Part shown: one piece after another, positions 53,379-61,900 of the stretch
Layout: each line of letters begins with the position of its first letter
Numbering within the stretch: the first letter of the stretch is position 1
Translations under genes and position numbers: made by a program
The notes under the pieces: model-generated
What the model was told of the DNA's origin: nothing
The model's database searches: none
Seen by the model: the letters and a program-made list of their open reading frames with translations, nothing else
NCBI GenBank assembly: GCA_017437745.1
Contig: JAFRYI010000007.1
Location: 1-64,000 of the forward strand
Length of the DNA stretch: 64,000 bases
Reading direction: 5' to 3'
DNA from: Bacillota bacterium
GTDB taxonomy: Bacteria > Bacillota > Clostridia > Peptostreptococcales > Anaerovoracaceae

Positions 53379-53470
53379 ACCCTGCGCAGGCGGAACGGCG
53401 GACCTCGGAAAAACACCGGAAGCAGCAGCCCTTGTAGGGCTTTAAGCATATTAAATAACAGGAGACGACC

Positions 53471-54220
53471 ATGAAAGAAGTATTAGTATTCGGAAAGACG
53501 CTTCCGGAAGCGTATCACAAGGCTCTCGCGGCTCTCAGCCGCGAAGGCGAGATAAGCGACTGCGCGGACTGGAACACTACCCAGAAGGAGCTCTCCATGA
53601 CCTTCCAGGTGGCGGATCCGCTGGGCGAGCCCATGATTAGCAAACTGTTCATAGGCGGCCCGGAAGAGCTGGAGCAGTACCGTCAGGAGATGCTGGACGG
53701 CATACTGGACTTCGAGGTGGCCGCAGGCAAGTGGGCCTATACCTACCACGAAAGGATGGTCGAACAGTTCCCGTTCATAGTCGAGGAGCTTAAGCGCAAC
53801 CCCAGCAGCCGCCGCGCGGTCATTCTTGTGCGCGACTGGCGCAAGGACAGCGCTTCGGAAGATCCCGCCTGCCTTCAGCACATACAGTACTTCATACGCA
53901 ACGGAAAGCTGGACTGCATAATAACCTTCCGCAGCAACGACGCCTGCAAGGCCACCTACATGAACGCCTTCGCGCTGATAATGCTCCAGAAGCGCTTCGC
54001 GGACCAGCTGGGCGTGGAGATGGGAACCTACTCGCACCGCGCCAACAGCTTCCACTGCTACGAAAAGGACTTCCCCATGCTGGACGGTTACTGCCGCCGC
54101 ATAGAGACGGAAGACATAGACGACCTCACCTTCGACTACGAGGACGGCTGGAAGGACATGATGGAGGACGCCCAGCCGGAGATCGCCGCCAGAGTGGAGG
54201 AACTGAGGGCCAGAGCGTAA
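53471..54220 (+). CDS. Divergent thymidylate synthase-family protein
   Basis: 249 residues, shorter than ThyA of about 264-316. Aligns with ThyA in its catalytic core: RRAVILVRDW (ThyA SRRxxVSxW), the Cys in PACLQHIQYFIRNGKLDC where ThyA has PCHxFxQF, RSNDACKATYMNAFAL (ThyA RSxDxFLGxPFNxxxYA), and GTYSHRANSFHCYEKDF where ThyA has GxxHxYxNH. The His after the catalytic Cys and the folate-binding details differ. It could be a true thymidylate synthase, or a dCMP/dUMP hydroxymethylase-like enzyme. AGGAGA before the ATG; 92 bp after udk. Confidence 0.75.
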   Translation: MKEVLVFGKTLPEAYHKALAALSREGEISDCADWNTTQKELSMTFQVADPLGEPMISKLFIGGPEELEQYRQEMLDGILDFEVAAGKWAYTYHERMVEQFPFIVEELKRNPSSRRAVILVRDWRKDSASEDPACLQHIQYFIRNGKLDCIITFRSNDACKATYMNAFALIMLQKRFADQLGVEMGTYSHRANSFHCYEKDFPMLDGYCRRIETEDIDDLTFDYEDGWKDMMEDAQPEIAARVEELRARA

Positions 54221-54347
54221 AGGGTATTGCAAGTAGCTCGGCGGCATAAGTCTCGCATGCAGCGATTTAGCCAGTAGTATATCGGGATAAGTCCCGGACG
54301 TTGTGATTATCAAATTGTGGGCAGCCGGTCTGCTAATATGCAGTATT

Positions 54348-54445
54348 GAGAGGCGCTTTTTCGTGATTTCTGTCAGTTTTACTTTCAATAAGTGATCGTG
54401 ACAGAAGAATGCATTGGTTTTCTCGTAAGATGCCTCTCTTTTTTC
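54348..54445 (+). other. Nested hairpin ending in a T-run (terminator or small RNA)
   Basis: Outer stem GAGAGGC (54348-54354) with GCCTCTC (54432-54438) then TTTTTT; inner stem TTCTGTCA (54368-54375) with TGACAGAA (54399-54406). It lies 130 bp after the ThyA-like gene, so it could be its distant terminator or the end of a separate RNA. The 54221-54643 gap otherwise shows no gene and is visibly A+T richer than its surroundings. Confidence 0.6.
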
Positions 54446-54597
54446 TTAGTATAAATAAGTCTTTGTTCGTAAAAACAATTATCGACCATTTGCGTTGTGT
54501 TTTTCGAGCAAATAGTTGCTGCAGACGTTTTAGTATCTCGGATATAAGCAGCGCGACCGCATTAATCGTCTGTCATATCTATCCCTAAATGGGGCAA

Positions 54598-54619
54598 CTG
54601 ACAGAAACTGTGAAAAACC
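54598..54619 (-). repeat. 22-bp repeat, downstream side of the nuclease-like gene
   Basis: CTGACAGAAACTGTGAAAAA plus CC, matched at 55670-55692 with only a few changes, in the same orientation. A third relative, inverted, is at 54356-54376. The two same-direction copies bracket the gene at 54644. Confidence 0.6.
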
Positions 54620-54643
54620 ACTGTCCGCTTAAATATCTTTTGT

Positions 54644-55717
54644 TTATAGCCAATATATATCTTTTAATGTCTCTCTTGCCAGTTTTGTGTTTATGGTCCC
54701 CGATGTGGAATCGTACGTATAGATAAGGTTGATTCCCGGATGTATTTCCGCAGATGCGTAAAGCCCTGATTTCCAGTCGTTGCGGAGCCTGTATTCTTCA
54801 GTCAGCAGGCCTTTGTGCTCGTGGAATATCAATTTGCCGTCGCGCCGCGCGCCTATAAAGTCTGGAGATATGCGGGTGCCGCCAATCGTTACCACTTCGT
54901 CGTAGTGGAACGGTATTTCCAGAGAGTCGTAGATCTCGAAAAGCAGCGATTCCGACTTGGACCGGCAATTGACCCCATGGGATGTAGGGTGGATCTTATA
55001 CTCTCTGTGTTCCGTGTTTTCGCAGTATGGCTCGGCCGCCCATTCCCACGGATCCATATGCCCAAGACTAAGGCGGGCTTCGCTTGGAAAGACGGAATCC
55101 GACGGGTTCGGGAAACCTATGATGCCGGCTTTTGAAGGATCGATCACCCTCTGCATATCTAGAAGATCAAAGTGCGCGGGAAGCGAGTGAAGTATGTCTT
55201 TGTAATCTGTTGAGAGCAACTGTCCAATCGCGCGTGCCAAAATGTCCGCATTAAAGTTTAGACGGCGATGCAGCTCTGACCCGTAAGCCTTGTTTGCGAG
55301 TTTATAGATATAATCACTTTCGGGTTTAACGTAGCGGCGCTTTCTGGCACCGCTGCTGTAGCCGACTGCCGTAAAGCGCGGCTTTCCGTGATCGATGGTT
55401 ATCATCAATCTGTTCTGAGAGGGTACTTTTATCGCGTTTCTGACACTTTTGTCGTCTGCCTGCATCCGTGACAGAACATCTTTCAGTTCTTCCATATATG
55501 TTCGTTCCATGATTGACTTATGAGCTTCTTTGTATGCATCCCTGCTCCGGGATTCTATCAGATCTTGAATGCGATAGCGATAATCTGCGCTCATCTTTGT
55601 ACCAAAATTGCCTAACGAGCAGACCAAACCACTGGATTCTTCTGTCATGGCAAGGTGGCACGCCTGCGGCTGACAGAAACGGTTAAAAAGCCCTTTATGG
55701 TCTATGCATATCTCCAA
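54644..55717 (-). CDS. PD-(D/E)XK-like nuclease-family protein of unknown role
   Basis: 357 residues from a TTG start at 55717; ATG at 55648 (residue 24) is a plausible alternative, and neither has a good SD. The C-terminal part has a restriction-endonuclease-like pattern: CRSKSESLLFEIYDSLEIPF, then SPDF about 12 residues before FHEHKG, giving P-D...E-x-K. The N-terminal 180 residues are helical and charged, unrecognised. Base composition is A+T richer than flanking genes, and it stands alone on the minus strand between two plus-strand blocks, suggesting acquired accessory DNA. Confidence 0.65.
   Translation of the reverse strand: MEICIDHKGLFNRFCQPQACHLAMTEESSGLVCSLGNFGTKMSADYRYRIQDLIESRSRDAYKEAHKSIMERTYMEELKDVLSRMQADDKSVRNAIKVPSQNRLMITIDHGKPRFTAVGYSSGARKRRYVKPESDYIYKLANKAYGSELHRRLNFNADILARAIGQLLSTDYKDILHSLPAHFDLLDMQRVIDPSKAGIIGFPNPSDSVFPSEARLSLGHMDPWEWAAEPYCENTEHREYKIHPTSHGVNCRSKSESLLFEIYDSLEIPFHYDEVVTIGGTRISPDFIGARRDGKLIFHEHKGLLTEEYRLRNDWKSGLYASAEIHPGINLIYTYDSTSGTINTKLARETLKDIYWL
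55670..55692 (-). repeat. 22-bp repeat, upstream side of the nuclease-like gene
   Basis: CTGACAGAAACGGTTAAAAA plus GCC, the partner of 54598-54619. It falls between the TTG and ATG start candidates of the nuclease-like gene; if the ATG is right, both repeats flank the gene exactly. Confidence 0.6.
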
Positions 55718-55799
55718 TGACCCAACTAATGGATAAACGCAAAGAATGTTTATGTGTATTAATGGCCGGAATAAACGTTAATTCCTGAACAAATTTGCA

Positions 55800-55809
55800 C
55801 CCCCCCCCC
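55800..55809 (+). repeat. C10 homopolymer tract
   Basis: Ten consecutive C residues ending directly at the -35 hexamer of the surface-protein promoter. Such tracts change length by slippage and may also be assembly-sensitive. Confidence 0.85.
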
Positions 55810-55837
55810 TTGAATCCGTAAATATATATGTTAAAAT
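55810..55837 (+). promoter_or_regulatory. Promoter of the giant surface protein gene
   Basis: TTGAAT (55810-55815), 16-bp spacer rich in AT, TAAAAT (55832-55837). It abuts the C10 tract. The leader to the start codon is about 80 nt and includes GCTCTAAGAGC, a small palindrome. Confidence 0.65.
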
Positions 55838-55925
55838 GTAGGTGGATTATTTTTGCCCATTCCTTTTTGGTATGGTAAAAATGCTCTAAGAGCAATTAGT
55901 TATATTAGTTAAAGGGAGATGCAGT

Positions 55926-58900
55926 ATGAGTAAAAAAAGATTGTTAGCAATAGTGCTGACGCTCGTCATGGTGCTCAGCCTGATACCGCAGGTTTCATAT
56001 GCGGCGGCAGGCGATCCACCGGCGAATAGCAAGACATTGACTGACAACGGTGACGGCACCTATAAGCTCGAACTGAGCGTAACGGGTGACGCCGACTATG
56101 AGTCAGAACCTGTAAAGGCAAATGTCATCATCGTTCTTGACACTTCAGGATCGATGGATTTCCTGATCCCGTCCACTACGGGCAGCCGTGGTTCAACTGC
56201 GACTGATGGTGATACGAGGAACAACAACTTCCAGCTCTATCGTAACACCGGAGGGAACAACTACACTGCTATTGCTGATAGTGATAACTATAGTGGTACA
56301 GTATACTACTATCAGAATGGTTATGGTGGCGGTTGGAGAACATACACTGGTACTCGTTATTCAACGACCTCTCGTATGGATGCCACAAAGACGTCCGTCA
56401 ATAACCTCATCGATACGCTGGCCAGTCAGAACACGACGGCAAATCCCGACACAATCGAGATGTCGCTGATCACGTTCGCAAGCGACGGTGCGTACAACAC
56501 ACCCAACAGTGCAACAGCTAATAACTGGGTGAGCGGCACTGCAACGACCCTTAAGACCACGGTAAGCAACCTTAACGCCACCGGCGGTACCAACTGGGAT
56601 GATGCGCTCTATCGTGCAAATGCTCTGGCTGCGGCAAAGGCAACGGCTCAGCCTAACGAAAAAGTCTTCATCGTGTTCTTCTCCGATGGTGAACCTACGT
56701 TCAGCAATACGAATAGCAACAGCGATTCGCCTACTAGCCATACGCACGGAAACAACTCCAACAACGGTGGCAGTGGCACAACGACTCAGGATCGCGAAGC
56801 CAACTCTGCTTACTACCACGCAAATCAGATCCATAGCGCATCTTATGACAGCGCGCTCTATGGTATCTTCGCTTTTGGTACCGAAGAGAGCTACATGAAG
56901 AACGTCATCAGCTACGGCAACTATGGCGATGCGACCCATGCAAGCTCAGTTGAAGGCAGTCTCTACTTCAATGCCAACAGCCCCGAGGATATCGAAAACG
57001 CCTTCAGTAAGATCGCATCATCGATCATCGAAGCCGTAGGTATTACGGATGTATCCATTACAGACGGTACTACCAGCCATGTTGAAACCAGCACAGAGCC
57101 TGCAGAACTTCTTAATGTTGATGACGAGTCATTCGAATATTGGCTTAGCTGGAACCTTTCCTCAGGAAGCAACAAGTTCACGTCGTTCATTGGCGGAGAA
57201 CAAGTCGAGTGCACAGCTACGGCGAGCGGGGACAATATCGTCATCACCTGGGAAGGTGGAACGGCTACGTATGAGGGAACCATTACCGGCAGCGTCGTCA
57301 AAGTCAAGTGGACCGGAAAGACCGATTTCTATGACTTCGATCCTCCGGCTGCCTCCTTCGATGAAGACTCCGGTGCAGTGAACTGGAGTCTTGACTCTGT
57401 CGGAACACTTCTTAATGGTGTTACCTACTCTGTGAGCTTTGATGTCTACCCCAGCCAGGAGACTCTCGACACTGTTGCAGATATCAAGAATGATCCCGGC
57501 GCAACTGGCGCATGGGCAGACCTTGATCCTGCTATCCAGCAGTATATTGATGTGAATGGGAACTTAAAGACCAACACCACGGCCACGATCACCTACTCCG
57601 ATACGCGACTGGATAATCCTGGTCCCAAACAAACTACCATGACGAATCCTGATCCTGTGAAGAACAGTGCTATCAAAGAGCTGGCCGTCACAAAGGTGTG
57701 GGACAACGCGCTTGAGTCAGATTGGACTAAGCCCACAAGCATCGATCTTGATGTGACGCGCGACGGACAACCTCACTATACTGTTAGCCTTGGCGAGAGC
57801 AACTCATGGACTGGCACCGTCTATATATCCATTGGTATCATGGGGCCAGATGGCAAGCCGCTGGAAGGATCAGAGGGTCACGACTTCACATTTACCGAGC
57901 CTCAGATATCGGAAGGTTTTAGATGGGAAATAGACGCGCCCACTGTTCATCCGATGCTTATCAACAACGTAGTGACCATGCTCATCAAAGTCGATGCTGA
58001 TCATCCGGCACCTTCTGGAGCGACGACCTACACATTTAATAACGCTACTTACTACGTTGACAATGCGGCTGCGGCACTCACTGCAACCAACGAACGCCGC
58101 TCCAGTCTCAATCTGGTTAAGGCCGTCGACGGCGATGACGCGCCTGAAGACGCCGTGTTCCCATTCACGCTGAATGTTGTGAACTCACTTGCTCCCGAGA
58201 GCGAGCCGACAAACGATCCTGGTCACGACTCTGACTGGTGGGTGTGGATCTCGATTTGGGACAAGGATAAGCAGGCCGTCACCGAAGGAGCTGTGGTCAG
58301 CGGCGCTACCCACGCTGGAGGAAGCTGGTACTACGGCGTTAGCGGTCAGAATATTGTCCTCAACGTCAAGGACGGCTACTCTATCCGTATAAACAACGTG
58401 CCTACTGGTACGACCTATACCATCACCGAGGGTAACAGCACCACGCCTGGTTTTATCTTCGATACTGCCGAGATCAAGTTCACAGAGGGCAAGCAGCCCT
58501 CCTCCGCCTGGGCTTTCACCGGCGACCAGACCTCAACCGGTTCGATCGATTCCACCAACGCGGTCTACACCGTTACCTATACCAACACTTATCAGCTCAT
58601 CGACGTTAACGTCGATAAGGTCTGGGATGACAACAGCAACCAGGACGGCGTCCGTCCCGAGTCGCTTACTCTGACCCTCAACGGCGCGCCGAGCGGCACC
58701 ACCGTCCCCAACCCCACCATCACCAAGAGTGAGGACGGCAATACCTGGACCTACGTCTGGAAGGGCCTGCCCAGGTTTGACGCCGACGGCAACGAGATTA
58801 CTTACACCGTAACCGAAGGCACCGTGCCACAAGGTTATGATTGCACAAAGACCACCGTCAACGACGGAGACGAGATCAAAAACGTACATACACCGGAGAC

Positions 58901-61900
58901 ATTAAGCAAGGTTGCTACCAAGGAATGGGCAGACGGAAATAACGCGAATAACTCGAGGCCCTCTTCCGTCACCTTCAATCTTATGAAGAAGGTTGGAGAA
59001 GCTGAAGCGGAGGAGATCCTGGAGGTAACTCTCGACGGAGCCCCGGACGATGCTTCTACCGAAGAAGGTCCTGCCGGATATGAATCCACAGCATGGGAAG
59101 CTACGTTCATCAATCTGCCGAAGTATGAGAAAGGTGTTGAGATCACTTACTCCATTACTGAGGATCCGGTAGACAAATACGCGACGACCATCACTGATGG
59201 CGAAAACGGAACTACCGTTACCAATACATATGACTTCGGCGATCTCGAGATCACCAAGACCGTTGATCCCGGCAACGGAGATACCGGCAAGACTTCCGAA
59301 AAGGAATTCACGTTCACGGTAAACCTCTATAAGGATAGCACCAAGGCCGAAACCGTTTCGGGAAGCTTCAACTACACCATTACTAACGCCTCCGGAACGA
59401 CTCAGTCGACCGGCACGATCTCCAATGGAGAAACAGTAAAACTCAAGGATGGTTGGAAAGTCCTCATTGAGGATATTCCTAACGGAACGTATTATGAAGT
59501 AACTGAAGCAACTGAAAAGGGCTACACCACCAGCAAGACCGGCGATACCGGCACTATCGTGAGCAACGAGACCAAGACCGCTGCTTTCACGAATACTTAT
59601 AATGCGGATCCTGTAAAGGCACAGATCCCTGTTGTCAAGAACGTTACTCCTGAAAACTCCGGAGCGGCTGACATCACCGGAAAGTTCACCTTCACGCTTG
59701 CGGCGGGAACAAATACTGCAGGCGAAGGTGTTACCACCCCGATGCCCTCTGCTAACACAGTCGCATGCGGAGCTGACGGTGTTGAAGTCAAGTTCGGCGA
59801 GATAACGTTCAACGCTCCTGGGACCTACACCTACACAGTGACTGAGTCCGAGACAAACGGAGCTGTCGGCGGCATTACGCTCGACTCCGACAAGCCGAGG
59901 ACCATAACCGTTGTCGTAACAGATGACGGAGAAGGAAAACTCTCTGCTGCAGTAAACGGCGGCGCGACTGTTGAATTCAACAACCCGTATCAGCTGACAT
60001 CGCTGGATATCACGATCCCTGTTGAAAAGATCCTTGAGGTACCTACTGGCCTTACTGGTCCGGATATCACCGAGGCTTACACCTTCACGATCGCTACCAC
60101 AAATAATGCTCCGCTGCCTGAGACGAAGACTCTCCAGAACCCCGGCGCTGCAGGCGGTTCCATGACTTTCGGTGAAAAAGCAACTACTGGTAAGATCACC
60201 ATTACCGAGCCCGGAACCTATACCTATACTATTACTGAGTCCGGAAGCGCTCCCGGAGTTACAAACGATGCAGAGGCCACCAAGACCGTTACGGTAACAG
60301 TTGTCAACGATGGTGATGGCACCATGTCCTACACCATCAATGATGCTGATAATGAGAATGATGACGTTACCAAGTTCACCAATACTTACAGCGCGGAGCC
60401 TGTAAATGCCAGCATCTATGTAAAGAAGGTTCTCGCAGGAGCCAATGCGCCTGATATCACCAACAAGTTTACATTCACGATTGCTGATGATCCTTCAGAT
60501 GATGTGACATCACCGCTGCCCGAAACAAAGTCAGGCAACAACCCGGCTGTGAATGGCGGAGTCGTGACATTTGGACCGATCGAATATACCGCACCCGGAA
60601 CCTATGTTTACGTGATCACAGAGTCCGGAACAGTCGAGGGTGTTGTAAACGATCCTGAAGCTTCGACTGGTAAGAAGGTTACTGTGGTAATTGTAGATGG
60701 CAAGGAAGGAGCGCTCGTGGTCAAGAGCAGTACTTCTACAGAAGAAAGCCCGCTTCAGTTCACCAATTCCTACCACGAGATCACAGCTAATATTACTGTG
60801 ACCAAGGAACTTGCTAAGAATCCAACGAATCTCGAAGGACCTGATATCACAGGCAAGTACACATTTACTATCGCAGCAGGAACCAATACTGCTGGTGAGG
60901 GCGTAACGACTCCGATGCCTGCGACCACTTCCGTTACTAACAGCGGCGGTGCGATGCAGTTCGGACCGATCACCTTCAAAGAACCGGGCGAATACACTTA
61001 CACAGCAACTGAGTCCGGAAAAGTTGACGGCGTGACCAACGATACGGAGACAAAGACCGTTACTATTGTAGTCGCCAGAAACGATGAAGGTAATCTCACA
61101 GTTGGATACAAAGAAGGATCCAAGACCAGCTTCGACTTTGTCAACACTTACACTGTTAAGCCTGTTACGGCGAAGTTCCCCGTTAAGAAGGTCATGAGCG
61201 TTCCTGCCGGACTTACCGGACCTTCTGAGTGGAGCTACACTATTGGTGTTGCTGCCGAAGACGGTGCTCCTGTGGCAGATTCCATGACAGGAACTGTGAC
61301 CAAGGCTGAGCCCACCGTCACTTTTGGAGACTTTACCTTCACTGCGCCCGGAACCTATACCTACACAGTTACAGAGACAGCGACCGGCGAGATTAAAGGT
61401 GTAACCGACGATTCTGCGGCATCGACCGGTAAGACTGTACAGATTACAGTAACTGATAATAAGGACGGTACGCTTACTGCTACACCGTCCAGCACAGCAG
61501 ATAATCCGCTCACATTCACCAACAGCTACAGCGCTACGTCGATCACTGCTACCATTCAGGTGCACAAAGATCTGGTAGCCGAGAATCCGAAGGTATCCTT
61601 ACCGGATATCACGGAAAAGTATACATTCACGCTCGCTGATGATACATCGGATGACGTGGATTCACCGCTGCCTGAGACCAAGGAAGTCAAGAACCCTGCA
61701 AAGGATGGCGGTACCGTACCATTCGGAACTATTACATACGAAGCTCCGGGAACATATACTTACGTTGTAACAGAGTCCGGAACAGTAACTAATGTTACTA
61801 ATGATCCCGAGGCGACAACAGGCAAGAAAGTGACTGTTGAAGTTGTCGACGGAGGAGAAGGCAAGCTTGTTGCAACTGTAAAGTATCCTGATGCAGAAAA

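Noticed and set aside
55695-55895. 66-codon minus-strand frame across the C10 tract
   Set aside because: A run of Gly from the C tract, no SD; the region is better explained as the surface-protein promoter.
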